Source of the DNA: Bacillota bacterium
GTDB lineage: Bacteria > Bacillota > Clostridia > Lachnospirales > Bianqueaceae
Reading direction: 5' to 3'
Length of the DNA: 42,107 nucleotides
NCBI GenBank assembly: GCA_017634575.1
Contig: JAGBND010000151.1
Coordinates: 1 to 42,107 of the forward strand
Translations under genes and position numbers: made by a program
Notes under the pieces: generated by a model
Databases searched by the model: none
The model's input: only the letters and a program-made list of their open reading frames with translations
Told to the model about the DNA's origin: nothing
In this document: positions 15,756-24,797 of the stretch, one piece after another
Numbering within the stretch: position 1 is the first letter of the stretch
Layout of the letters: each line of letters opens with the position of its first letter

Positions 15756-18700
15756 GGATCGCGGATATGGAAGCTTTAATTCCTTCGGGCTTCCGGTCTC
15801 TTCCACCAGTCTGCTCCACCCTTTCAAGCCTGAGAACGATGAAAACCGGTACTACCGGCTCTCTTTGCTGACCAGCAACTTGAAAATCACCGCCGGCGTC
15901 TGGGAACAGGCCAAAAAGCTGATTGCGCAGGGCGCCGTCAAAAACTTAAGTGTTTCTTCCGGTTACTATCCGCTGGACGGAGCCCATCGCCATGTGTCCC
16001 AGGCCCTGTCCGTTACCCTTACCCGCGCAGACAGTCCGTTTACCGCCGAGCTCTTCGCCACCCGCGACCGGCTCTACTCTCTGGTCTGCAGGGACTATGC
16101 CTGCTCCCAAATCAGGGATCACGATGCCCATCCCCGCTTTGGCTCTTATTCCCTGATCCGCCGGATTTGCCCTCACGAAGCAGCGCTGCTGATCCTTCTG
16201 GATGAATTTCTCCAGAAGAACCGGCTCGGCGATGAAACAAGCTATGCCGCCTCTGCGCTTTTGACCGATTTTGTCAAAGACAGTCAATCAGACGCGTCGG
16301 ATTTTTCCGATCAGGGCACCGTTTCCTTAACCCCGCGCTTCGTTAAAGAGAATAACCACCTTCTGTTAGGCTTTAAAACAGGCCTTAGCGATGGCGGAAG
16401 ATCCAGGCAGTTTGTCATCCGCGCTCTCTCCCCGTTCGTGGAAACGGTCCTTAACAAGGGCGTATGGGAAACCGGAAAAAGCGCGCCGGATATTTCCTTT
16501 TCTTCCTGCCGCTTTGATGCCAAATCAAAAGCCTATTTCGATCTGCTGCTTTCAGAGCATCAGTCCTTATCCTGGTACGCCAATCAGCTGGACCGTTCCT
16601 TCAGCTTTCACGCCTCGCGTCAGCTTCCCGGACTTGGATCCTTCTTTGAGCCCCGGGGCGCCCTTCTGGACCGGCTGTTTGAGCTCTTAAAAAATGAGGA
16701 CGCCGCCTTTGCCAACAAGGACAATTCCCTTTCTCCATCCACCATTTCCTTTACAGACGGCACTCTCGATGCTTCCTTGACGCTGGAGCCCCTTACAAAA
16801 AACAAAAAGATCGTGGGCGCTCATCTCTATGGGAATCTCCCCAATCTGATTCAAGGCGAAAAAGCCAGTTATCTTTTGACGGACGATAGCCTTGAACGAA
16901 TCGATTCCGGCAGCACCAGGGCACTGTCCAGGCTCCAGGAATGGACCCGCGCAGGAGAGCTGGATATCACCATCGGCTTGAACCGACTGGGGACCTTTTA
17001 TCACTATATGCTCCCGGAGCTTAAAAAGACCATACAAGTCAACGAAATCGATGCTCCTGCCCTGTCCGCCCTTACGCCGCCTGCCCCTGCCTTTTCCTTT
17101 TACCTGGACCTTGTTTCCTCCCGGCCAGTCCTGGAGGCAAAGGTCGCTTACAATGACCAGATTTTCTCCCTGTCCGCCAATGAACAGGAGACTTCCTCCG
17201 AAATCATTCGGGATGCCTATAAAGAAAGAAATATTCTGCAGGCCATCTCCCGCTATTTTCCTGAAACGGATCCTTCCGGCAAGGTATTTTCCTGTCCCGA
17301 AGATCAGGACAGCATCTATGCGGTCTTCGAGTCCGGCGTTGCCATGCTCCTTTCCCTGGGGGAGGTTCACAGCACAGATCGGTTCGACAGCGTCAGGATA
17401 CGCCGCAAATCTCCCGTTTCCGTCGGCGTTTCCCTCTCGAGCGGAATGCTGGAGCTGAAAGTCGAATCCGAGGATCTAAGCAAAGAAGAACTCATCAGCC
17501 TTTTGAACAGCTATGCCCGAAAGAAGAAATATCATCGTTTAAAGAGCGGTGACTTTATCATGCTGGAGGAAGGACAGGCGCTTTTTAGCGATCTGATGGG
17601 TTCCCTACACCTTAAGCCGGAAGAGCTGGCCGAAGGCTCCTTGCCGCTTCCTGCCTACCGGACCCTGTATCTGGATCAGCTGGCAGAAGAATCCAGGCAG
17701 ATTCATATCCACCGGGATAAGCGCTTCAAACAGCTGGCCAAGGACTTTAAAACCATTAATGAATCCGATTACGATCCGCCCAAAAGTCTGGAATCCATCC
17801 TAAGGCCCTATCAGGTCTATGGCTACCAGTGGCTGCGCACCATCGAAGCCTATGGTTTCGGCGGCATTCTGGCTGACGATATGGGTCTTGGAAAAACCCT
17901 GCAGGTCATCACCCTTTTGCTCTCCCACAAGGAACGGGGCCTTTCAGGTCCTTCTCTGATCGTTTGTCCTGCCTCTTTGGTCTACAACTGGCAGGAAGAA
18001 ATCAAGCGCTTTGCCCCGCGCCTTAAGTCCGTGCTGATTCTCGGAGCCCAAAAGGAGCGGGATGCGCAGCTTTGCCGGATACAGGATCAGGAAACGGATT
18101 CTTTGCCGGATGTTCTGATCACATCGTATGATCTTTTGAAGCGTGATGTCGAACTGTATCAGAATATCACCTTCCATTATGAAATCATCGATGAAGCTCA
18201 ATACATCAAAACCCAGACAACCTCAGCCGCAAGAGCCTGCAAAAAAATAAAGGCCCACACGCGCTTCGCCTTGACCGGAACCCCTATTGAGAACCGCCTC
18301 AGCGAGCTTTGGAGCATTTTCGATTATCTGATGCCGGGATTCTTATATGCCTATCCGTCCTTCAAAGGCGATTTTGAATCTCCCATTGTCAAAAAGGACG
18401 ACGAAAAAGCCAAAAAGCGCCTGAAGCAGATGGTGTCCCCCTTTATTCTGAGACGATTAAAGAAGGATGTGCTGAAGGAACTCCCGGACAAACTGGAAGA
18501 GACCCGGTACGCGCAGATGGATAAGGATCAGCGACTGTTATACGACGCTCAGGTTGCCCACATGCAGCAGATGCTGGCTGCAGCCTCAAAGGAGGACCTG
18601 AATAAAAACCGTTTTCAATATCTGGCCGAGCTTACCAGAATCCGCCAGATCTGCTGCGACCCCTCCCTGCTGTTCGAAAACTACGCAGGCTCCTCTTCCA

Positions 18701-19203
18701 AAAGGGCAGCCTGCCTGGATCTGATTAAAAGCGCCATAGAGGCGGAGCACCGCATCCTGCTGTTTTCTCAGTTTACCTCCATGCTCTCTCTTCTTTCCGA
18801 AGACCTGACCAAAGCAGGAATTCCTTATTACACCATTACCGGCTCCACGCCCAAAAAAGAACGGCTCGAGCTGGTAGAGGCCTTCAACCAGGGGGACGTG
18901 CCGGTATTTCTGATTTCCCTGAAAGCTGGCGGCACCGGCTTAAATCTGACGGGAGCCGATGTGGTTATCCACTACGATCCCTGGTGGAACGTGGCGGCTC
19001 AGAACCAGGCCACCGACCGCGCCCATCGAATCGGGCAGACCCATACCGTCACCGTCTACTCCATGATTGCAGCAGGAACCGTTGAAGAAAAAATTCAAAC
19101 CCTGCAGCAAAGCAAAAAGGAACTGGCAGAGGAAATCCTTTCCGGAGAAATGGGTTCCCTTTCTCAGCTTTCCAAAGAAGATCTGCTGGATCTTTTATCC
19201 TGA
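15745..19203 (+). CDS. SNF2-family DNA helicase/ATPase with SWIM-like motif
   Basis: 1152 residues from the ATG at 15745, which overlaps the exporter stop by 11 bp; an ATG at 15724 in the same frame is an alternative. N-terminal residues about 115-155 carry a SWIM-like Cys/His pattern (CRDYAC, then ICPHEAALLILL). The C-terminal 500 residues are a full SNF2 motor: ILADDMGLGKTLQ (K near 717), IIDEAQYIK, LTGTPIENRLSELWSIFDYL, then helicase C with LFSQFTSML, SLKAGGTGLNLTGADVV and DRAHRIGQ. Bacterial SNF2 proteins of this SWIM-plus-helicase type are thought to remodel protein-DNA or polymerase complexes; the role is unproven. It is probably co-transcribed with the exporter and cysE. Confidence 0.93.
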   Translation: MPSKDRGYGSFNSFGLPVSSTSLLHPFKPENDENRYYRLSLLTSNLKITAGVWEQAKKLIAQGAVKNLSVSSGYYPLDGAHRHVSQALSVTLTRADSPFTAELFATRDRLYSLVCRDYACSQIRDHDAHPRFGSYSLIRRICPHEAALLILLDEFLQKNRLGDETSYAASALLTDFVKDSQSDASDFSDQGTVSLTPRFVKENNHLLLGFKTGLSDGGRSRQFVIRALSPFVETVLNKGVWETGKSAPDISFSSCRFDAKSKAYFDLLLSEHQSLSWYANQLDRSFSFHASRQLPGLGSFFEPRGALLDRLFELLKNEDAAFANKDNSLSPSTISFTDGTLDASLTLEPLTKNKKIVGAHLYGNLPNLIQGEKASYLLTDDSLERIDSGSTRALSRLQEWTRAGELDITIGLNRLGTFYHYMLPELKKTIQVNEIDAPALSALTPPAPAFSFYLDLVSSRPVLEAKVAYNDQIFSLSANEQETSSEIIRDAYKERNILQAISRYFPETDPSGKVFSCPEDQDSIYAVFESGVAMLLSLGEVHSTDRFDSVRIRRKSPVSVGVSLSSGMLELKVESEDLSKEELISLLNSYARKKKYHRLKSGDFIMLEEGQALFSDLMGSLHLKPEELAEGSLPLPAYRTLYLDQLAEESRQIHIHRDKRFKQLAKDFKTINESDYDPPKSLESILRPYQVYGYQWLRTIEAYGFGGILADDMGLGKTLQVITLLLSHKERGLSGPSLIVCPASLVYNWQEEIKRFAPRLKSVLILGAQKERDAQLCRIQDQETDSLPDVLITSYDLLKRDVELYQNITFHYEIIDEAQYIKTQTTSAARACKKIKAHTRFALTGTPIENRLSELWSIFDYLMPGFLYAYPSFKGDFESPIVKKDDEKAKKRLKQMVSPFILRRLKKDVLKELPDKLEETRYAQMDKDQRLLYDAQVAHMQQMLAAASKEDLNKNRFQYLAELTRIRQICCDPSLLFENYAGSSSKRAACLDLIKSAIEAEHRILLFSQFTSMLSLLSEDLTKAGIPYYTITGSTPKKERLELVEAFNQGDVPVFLISLKAGGTGLNLTGADVVIHYDPWWNVAAQNQATDRAHRIGQTHTVTVYSMIAAGTVEEKIQTLQQSKKELAEEILSGEMGSLSQLSKEDLLDLLS

Positions 19204-19224
19204 TCTTTACATAAGGAGGCACGT

Positions 19225-20112
19225 ATGTTTTCAGAATGGCTTCGCAACGAGACCGGCAGCATAGCCGAGCATCTGCTGGGAGAAACCTGTCTCCACGAAA
19301 GCGCCACCGGCGGTTACGCCCTTAAAACCCGCGTTGAAAGACTGATCCATCTGCTTCAGTCAGCTATGTACCCCAATATCTACTATGAAAAAAAGATGAC
19401 AGGGGCGTTCCAGGCCACGCTGGTGACCCAGCTGCTGCAGGAGACTTCGGTGCTGCTGCTGGAAATCTGTGAAGATGTCATCACCGGGCCGGTTTCTGCA
19501 TCCGAAAAACTGACGCAGGATTTTATGGAATCTCTGCCGGATATCGCCCGAATGCTGGACAAAGACATCACGGCCGCCTACGATGGCGATCCGGCTGCCC
19601 GATCCCGGGAAGAAGTAATGCTCTCCTATCCGGCCTTTGAAACCATCACGATCTATCGGTTGGCTCACCGGCTCTTTGAGCTGAACCTGCCCATTGTCCC
19701 CCGCATGATGACCGAATATGCCCACAGCCGGACCGGTATTGATATCCATCCCGGCGCGATCATCGGCGAGTATTTCTTCATTGATCACGGCACAGGGGTG
19801 GTTATTGGCGAAACCTGCGTGATTGGCCGGCATGTGAAGCTCTATCAGGGCGTTACACTGGGCGCCAAGAGCTTTGATATGGATGAAAACGGACATCCTG
19901 TCAAGGGCGGCAAACGTCATCCCGATGTGGAAGACCGGGTGGTCATCTACGCAGGCGCCACCATCCTTGGGGGCGATGTTGTTATTGGGAAAGGGTCAGT
20001 CATCGGCGGCAGTGTCTGGCTGACCAAATCCGTCCCGCCCTACTCGATCATATACAATACCGCCCGTACCATTTCCGTATCCCAGACGATGGAAAATGAC
20101 TGGATCATTTGA
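19225..20112 (+). CDS. cysE: Serine O-acetyltransferase
   Basis: 295 residues. The C-terminal half is a left-handed beta-helix of hexapeptide repeats ([23 protein letters not shown], then [15 protein letters not shown]). It has the catalytic His in IDHGTG and the usual loop [24 protein letters not shown]. The N-terminal helical domain is about 170 residues, longer than in E. coli CysE. The enzyme makes O-acetylserine from serine and acetyl-CoA, the entry step to cysteine. A TAAGGAGG ribosome site lies 7 bases upstream; the gap to the SNF2 gene is 21 bp. No cysK is in the window. Confidence 0.94.
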   Translation: MFSEWLRNETGSIAEHLLGETCLHESATGGYALKTRVERLIHLLQSAMYPNIYYEKKMTGAFQATLVTQLLQETSVLLLEICEDVITGPVSASEKLTQDFMESLPDIARMLDKDITAAYDGDPAARSREEVMLSYPAFETITIYRLAHRLFELNLPIVPRMMTEYAHSRTGIDIHPGAIIGEYFFIDHGTGVVIGETCVIGRHVKLYQGVTLGAKSFDMDENGHPVKGGKRHPDVEDRVVIYAGATILGGDVVIGKGSVIGGSVWLTKSVPPYSIIYNTARTISVSQTMENDWII

Positions 20113-20188
20113 CATATTTTTTACTGCAGCGGCTCCGTTCGGGGCGCCGGCAAGTCAGACTTACAGCTATGTTTAGAAGGAGAATACC

Positions 20189-20788
20189 ATGAACCATATT
20201 ATTCAGGATATCAGCGATTTTATTTTCGTATCAGACTCCCCCAAAGATGCCGATATTATTATGGTGCCCGGCGGTTCCTATCCCGAGCCCTGCGAAATAG
20301 CCGCCCAGCTTTACCATGAAGGCTATGCGTCCCAGATTCTCATCGGCGGCGGCGTTTCCATTGCCACCAGCAAATTCCCCGGACCGAAAACCAAGAAAAA
20401 ACTCTATACAGGGGATTATAAAACCGAATATGAGTTCTATATGGACGTGCTTCAAAAGAACGATGTCCCCGAGGAAGCCATCATTGGCGAGGACGAGTCC
20501 TCTTTCCTGAGAGAAGCCGGCATCTATGCCCGTCAGCTGGTGGATGAAAAACAGGTTTCCGTCCGCTCTGCCCTTCTGGTTTGCAAAGCCTTTCAGGCCC
20601 GCCGGGTGCTGATGGCTTATCAGGCCGCCTTCCCACAGGTGGAGTTTTCTGTCATTCCTGTTCCCAGCTATGACATCACCAAGGACAACTGGTATCAGGA
20701 TGAAGAAGCCACCGGCCGGGTCATGAATGAGTTAAGACGCATCGGCGACCAGTTCACCGTGGCGGATATTAATCAGTTCAGAGAATAA
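20189..20788 (+). CDS. YdcF/DUF218 family protein
   Basis: 199 residues of the DUF218 (YdcF/ElyC) fold: ADIIMVPGGSYPEPCEIAAQLY, a QILIGGGVS turn, EYEFYMDVL, EDESSFLREAG and LLVCKAFQARRVLMAYQ, the usual order of the conserved acidic and basic residues. It lacks the N-terminal membrane helices seen in SanA/ElyC, so it is probably cytosolic, like E. coli YdcF. The biochemical role of this family is not settled (YdcF binds SAM in vitro). AGAAGGAG ribosome site. It is the last gene of the plus-strand run. Confidence 0.85.
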   Translation: MNHIIQDISDFIFVSDSPKDADIIMVPGGSYPEPCEIAAQLYHEGYASQILIGGGVSIATSKFPGPKTKKKLYTGDYKTEYEFYMDVLQKNDVPEEAIIGEDESSFLREAGIYARQLVDEKQVSVRSALLVCKAFQARRVLMAYQAAFPQVEFSVIPVPSYDITKDNWYQDEEATGRVMNELRRIGDQFTVADINQFRE

Positions 20789-20790
20789 AA

Positions 20791-20840
20791 AAAGCCGTCC
20801 CCATGGGAATCGAAATCTCCCATGGGGACGGTTTGTTTTT
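20791..20840. terminator. Strong bidirectional terminator
   Basis: CCGTCCCCATGGGA (20795-20808) pairs with TCCCATGGGGACGG (20818-20831), flanked by an A-run on the left and a T-run on the right, so it works on both strands. It separates the convergent DUF218 and nhaC genes. The CCGTCCCC core resembles the repeat at 1-64, perhaps by chance. Confidence 0.93.
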
Positions 20841-20845
20841 TATCC

Positions 20846-22345
20846 TTATACCTTTTCAGATTGTCTGCCAAGTTTTTTAAACAGCAGCAGAAGGCATGCT
20901 TCCAGAGCCAATCCAAGGATCAGCAGAATCCATGCCTGCTGGGTAACAAAGCCTGCCAGAAGATAAATGCCAAAGCTGATCAGCGCTACCAGAAAACCGT
21001 ATGGAAGCTGGCTTTCCACGTGGCGCAGATGGTCGCATTCTGCGCCGGTTGAGCTTAAAATCGTTGTATCTGAAATGGGGCTCAAATGATCGCCGCAGAC
21101 GCTGCCGCCAAGAACGGCTGCCGTCGTGATGGCAAGCAGGGTGGGAGAATTTTCACCGATAACCGACACCGTGATGGGCAGCATAATGGCAAAGGTTCCC
21201 CAGGAGGTTCCGGTAGAAAAAGAAAGAAGAATCGTAATCAGGAAGAAAATCGCCGGCATCAACTTCAAGCTGATATGATGCTGCTGGACAAATTCAGCCA
21301 CAAAGCCGCCTGCATCCAGATAGTCGCCGCCGCAGACGCCGCCAAGGGTCCAGGCGAAGACCAGAATCAGGGTTGCGGGAACCATATGGATAAAGCCCTT
21401 GACCAGGCCATCCAGAAATACCTTGGGTGTCACGATTTTTCTGGGCAGATAGAGCAAAGCCACCAGAAGCACGGTATAGAAAGAGCCCATGGCCAGCCCG
21501 GTGATCGCATCACAGTCGGCAAAAGCCTGACCCAGCGTGATGCCTCCGTCAAAGAAGCCGCCGGTATAAAGCATGGAAACAATTGAAAAAACAATCAGCC
21601 CGGCAATGGGGAGAATCAGGTCGATAATCTGTCCGCGAGAGGCCGCTTCATCTTCTTCCTGAAGCTTTTCTTCATATTTTTTCAATCGGGCTTCCATTTC
21701 GAACTGATTCATCTTTCCAAAATCAATCAGCGTTATACTGGTCAGCAGGATCAGCATCAGCGTAAATAAAGAATAGAAATTGTAGGGAATCGTCTGAAGA
21801 AAGAGCTGAAAGCCATCGATGGTTGTTCCATCCGGCAGGGAGGAGGTCACGGCCGCCGCCCATGACGAGATCGGCGCGATGATGCAAATCGGCGCTGCCG
21901 TGCAGTCGATAATATAAGCCAGCTTTTCTCTGGAAAGGTGGTTTTTATCAAAAATCGGACCCATGACCGTTCCTACGGTAAGACAGTTGAAATAATCGTC
22001 CACAAAAATCACAACGCCCAGGGCCGCAGCAGAAAGCAGCGAAGCTCTTCTGCCCTTTATGCGCTTAACCGCCCACTGGGCGTATTTTTTTGTTGCTCCG
22101 GACAGATTCATCAGATAGACGATCATACCCAGAAAGATAATAAAAATCAGAACGCCCATATTGCCCTGAACCTTGGACGCCATAATATCAAAAGTGGTAA
22201 TGACCGTCTCGAAGGGATGAAAACCGGTAAAAAGCCCGGCTCCCACCAATATGCCGATAAATAAAGACAGATTAACCTCTTTCGTGATCAGGCTAATCAC
22301 AATTGCCAGCAGCGGCGGCAGCATAGCCCATAAAGTTCCGTTCAT
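20846..22345 (-). CDS. NhaC-family Na+/H+ (or solute/cation) antiporter
   Basis: 499 residues and about 11-12 hydrophobic segments. NhaC hallmarks include VVIFVDDYFNCLTVGTVM, IAPISSWAAAVTSSL, SFSTGTSWGTFAIMLP and SVCGDHLSPISDTTILSSTGAECDHL in the C-terminal half. Members exchange Na+ with H+, or Na+-lactate/malate or amino acids with protons, so the substrate is uncertain. Plasma membrane. A GAGGAGAGG ribosome site precedes the ATG. It lies 82 bp downstream of gatD on the same strand with no visible terminator between, so it may share the murT-gatD transcript. Confidence 0.9.
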   Translation of the reverse strand: MNGTLWAMLPPLLAIVISLITKEVNLSLFIGILVGAGLFTGFHPFETVITTFDIMASKVQGNMGVLIFIIFLGMIVYLMNLSGATKKYAQWAVKRIKGRRASLLSAAALGVVIFVDDYFNCLTVGTVMGPIFDKNHLSREKLAYIIDCTAAPICIIAPISSWAAAVTSSLPDGTTIDGFQLFLQTIPYNFYSLFTLMLILLTSITLIDFGKMNQFEMEARLKKYEEKLQEEDEAASRGQIIDLILPIAGLIVFSIVSMLYTGGFFDGGITLGQAFADCDAITGLAMGSFYTVLLVALLYLPRKIVTPKVFLDGLVKGFIHMVPATLILVFAWTLGGVCGGDYLDAGGFVAEFVQQHHISLKLMPAIFFLITILLSFSTGTSWGTFAIMLPITVSVIGENSPTLLAITTAAVLGGSVCGDHLSPISDTTILSSTGAECDHLRHVESQLPYGFLVALISFGIYLLAGFVTQQAWILLILGLALEACLLLLFKKLGRQSEKV

Positions 22346-22427
22346 TTTTCCTCTCCTCGCTTATGATTCTTTTTTATCAGACCGTTGATTGCATACCCTA
22401 TCTATAAATGAGCCGGATCAGGTTTCC

Positions 22428-23156
22428 TTATTGATCAAAACTTCTTTTTGGATCATGAAACTCTTTCTGTCTCACTTCGTACGCCTCGAAAGCCTCTTTT
22501 TCAAAGGCCAGCTTCGGCTCGGCAACTCCTGCCAGAGAAAGCAGGTATTTGGCAAAATACGGATTCATGATCAGGATCGGTCCGATCAGATATGTCCCGA
22601 AAAAGTTATGCATCCGGATGCCTTCAAATTCGCTGTCCGGATTAATCCCGTAGCCTCTGGTTTTTGCAAACACATAGCCCTTCCGGTTGTCCGTATAGGT
22701 ATGGGTAAACTGGGATTTAAAACCGATAATCTCTCTGCTGTTTTGCCCGGCATCCTTAAATGTACCCAAAAACAGAGAATTGTGCCGGTTCATAAGACGT
22801 CTCACGGCGTAGCCCTCGTAGATCCCAAGGCAATCAATCCGTCTTTTTTCATCCGTCTCTATATAGCTGCCGAATACTTCAAAGGCATTTCCCGTGCACA
22901 GAAAAACCACATCCTGCTCAATCAGTTCGATGATCCTTTCCCGATAAGGCTTTAAACGGGAAATCACCGTTTCCTGATCCCGTTCTGTCATGGGGCCAAG
23001 ATAGATGAAATCAACTTTTTCACCAGCAAAAGCAGGGACATCATTAAAACCGGTATAGATAAACTCAGCCTCGGGAACGGAAGCTGCAAGATAATTCATA
23101 TTGAACAGATCCCCGTACAAATTGCAGGCTTCCGAAAATAAAACTTCAACCTTCAT
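22428..23156 (-). CDS. gatD: Lipid II isoglutaminyl synthase, glutaminase subunit GatD
   Basis: 242 residues from the ATG at 23156, preceded by ATCGGAGGAATAGC; the frame is open to 23180. It is a class I (CobB/CobQ-like) glutamine amidotransferase with probable nucleophile C87 (VVFLCTGNAFEVFG) and histidine H183 (RMHNFFGTYLIGPIL). The nucleophile elbow CTGNAFEVFG differs from the usual CGGxQ type. Together with MurT it amidates the alpha-carboxyl of D-glutamate in lipid II. It lies 34 bp downstream of murT, the standard order. Confidence 0.9.
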   Translation of the reverse strand: MKVEVLFSEACNLYGDLFNMNYLAASVPEAEFIYTGFNDVPAFAGEKVDFIYLGPMTERDQETVISRLKPYRERIIELIEQDVVFLCTGNAFEVFGSYIETDEKRRIDCLGIYEGYAVRRLMNRHNSLFLGTFKDAGQNSREIIGFKSQFTHTYTDNRKGYVFAKTRGYGINPDSEFEGIRMHNFFGTYLIGPILIMNPYFAKYLLSLAGVAEPKLAFEKEAFEAYEVRQKEFHDPKRSFDQ

Positions 23157-23190
23157 GCTATTCCTCCGATATAAGGTCAACCCACATGGA

Positions 23191-24573
23191 TTAACCTTCC
23201 TGCTTGATTTTTTCGATCACCAGATTTCGAATCTGATGGAACGCTTCCATCTGGTGAAGATCGTAGATAATATGAAAGTCCACGCCTTTTTCTACCGTCA
23301 GCGTCCCTGCAATCTCCGGTATTTCCCTGACGCAGCTGATCTTTTCTCTTGGAATGCCTGCAAGCAGCATTCTCAGTAAATAGTCTTTAGCCCGAATGCC
23401 GCATACCGTGATATGCCGGATATCCGGCTTGTTCAGAAATTCAAAATCGGTATCGTAAATATAACAGAGATTCTCTGAAGACTGGATGTTGTCATCCGTA
23501 TCTTCAATCATAACGACAATCTCTTTTTCTCCGGGAAAATTCGCTACGAAATCAAAAGCAACAGAACAGGATGGCGCGATCCATCCTTTTGTCATGGTGG
23601 ATATGATCCGGATTCCTTTAACCTCATCCTGACTGAATCTGGAGCCTACCACAGATACTTTCTTCAGGGCGTCTGCGATCTGTTTGTGTCCAAGGCCAAA
23701 GGATCTCAGGGCCGTAATGGCAGAAATCTCGTTATAAATATTGAAAATACTGTCAAAGACCAAGGGATAGGTTTGCATCTCTCCTTTTTCGGAAACCGTA
23801 ATCTGCTTTGCGGTCTCATCAATGGATGTCACATGAAAATCGGGCTTTGGCGATTCCAGTCCGCAGTTCGGGCAGTGCGCATGGCCGATATGATTGTAGC
23901 GGACATAATCAAAAACCAGTTTTTCCTGGCAGTTCGGACAAATCCGCACATCGTTGATGATATTGAAGGGTTCGGTTTTATCACTTTCCTGTCGGTCAAT
24001 CGCGTAATACACTCTGGCATTTTCTTTTTTCAGCCTGCTGCTGATCAAATCATCGGCATTCAGAATCAGCACAGAACGATCCGGCAGATTTTGATCGATA
24101 AAATCAAAAATATATTGAGGATGGGCATTTCGCTTGCAGGAGTCTCTGCTCAAATTTGAACATACAATAAAATCAGGCTGAACATAAGGATAAATTCTTT
24201 TGGAGCTGCGTTCATCAATCTCTAAGGCTGCCACGTCGTAACGGGACCGGTTCAAAAGATCGACGCCTCTAAGAAGACAGGTAGCGATGCCGGCTGCAAT
24301 GTTTCCGCCGGCCCGGTTTGAAAGCACCTTATATCCGTTCATGGAAAGCACATCGGCAATCATATTGTTGGTGGTTGTCTTGCCATTTGTTCCCGTCACG
24401 GCTATCATCCTGGAAGGCTTGCCGATATACTTTAAAAACTCGGGACAGATTTTCAAAACGATATTTCCAGGCAGGGTTGTCCCTTCTTTTTTTACGAAAC
24501 GTGAAAGTATTTTAATCGCGACCAGACTGAGCTTTCCCATCAGAAACGCAACAAAAAATTTACACTTTTTCAT
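23191..24573 (-). CDS. murT: Lipid II isoglutaminyl synthase, Mur-ligase subunit MurT
   Basis: 460 residues from the ATG at 24573; an upstream ATG at 24606 is also in frame and neither has a strong ribosome site. It has a hydrophobic N-terminus (FFVAFLMGKLSLVAIKILSRF), the ATP loop TGTNGKTTTNN at 60-70, a Mur central domain, and a Cys4 zinc ribbon (C212-P-N-C215, C234-P-N-C237) typical of MurT. A C-terminal DUF1727 domain binds GatD. It activates lipid II glutamate with ATP for amidation by ammonia from GatD. Neighbouring alr supplies D-alanine for the same peptide. Confidence 0.93.
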   Translation of the reverse strand: MKKCKFFVAFLMGKLSLVAIKILSRFVKKEGTTLPGNIVLKICPEFLKYIGKPSRMIAVTGTNGKTTTNNMIADVLSMNGYKVLSNRAGGNIAAGIATCLLRGVDLLNRSRYDVAALEIDERSSKRIYPYVQPDFIVCSNLSRDSCKRNAHPQYIFDFIDQNLPDRSVLILNADDLISSRLKKENARVYYAIDRQESDKTEPFNIINDVRICPNCQEKLVFDYVRYNHIGHAHCPNCGLESPKPDFHVTSIDETAKQITVSEKGEMQTYPLVFDSIFNIYNEISAITALRSFGLGHKQIADALKKVSVVGSRFSQDEVKGIRIISTMTKGWIAPSCSVAFDFVANFPGEKEIVVMIEDTDDNIQSSENLCYIYDTDFEFLNKPDIRHITVCGIRAKDYLLRMLLAGIPREKISCVREIPEIAGTLTVEKGVDFHIIYDLHQMEAFHQIRNLVIEKIKQEG

Positions 24574-24695
24574 GATCACTCTACACTTTTCTGTATATTT
24601 CCGCATGCTTGGATTGTCATGCGAATCTCTTTTTTGTCAAAAGGGCCTTTTCCTTCATACAAAATCAATTGTGTGATTAAAAAAGACGTCTCCTA

Positions 24696-24724
24696 AATAT
24701 ATCTAATTTTATTAGTTCTGTCAA
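24696..24724 (-). promoter_or_regulatory. Promoter of murT-gatD
   Basis: Minus strand: consensus TTGACA (24724-24719), a 17-bp spacer and TATATT (24701-24696). The leader to the murT start is about 80-115 bases and includes an AAAAGGCCCTTTT inverted repeat. Confidence 0.8.
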
Positions 24725-24797
24725 TATATTTAACTGATTTCGCTGTCTATCAGCAGCGCATGACAGAATTCCACGATCCAAAGAGAAAAACAGTTTT

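Noticed and set aside
15745-19203. SNF2 gene as part of a defence island
   Set aside because: No methyltransferase, nuclease, PLD or other defence partner lies within the neighbouring genes.
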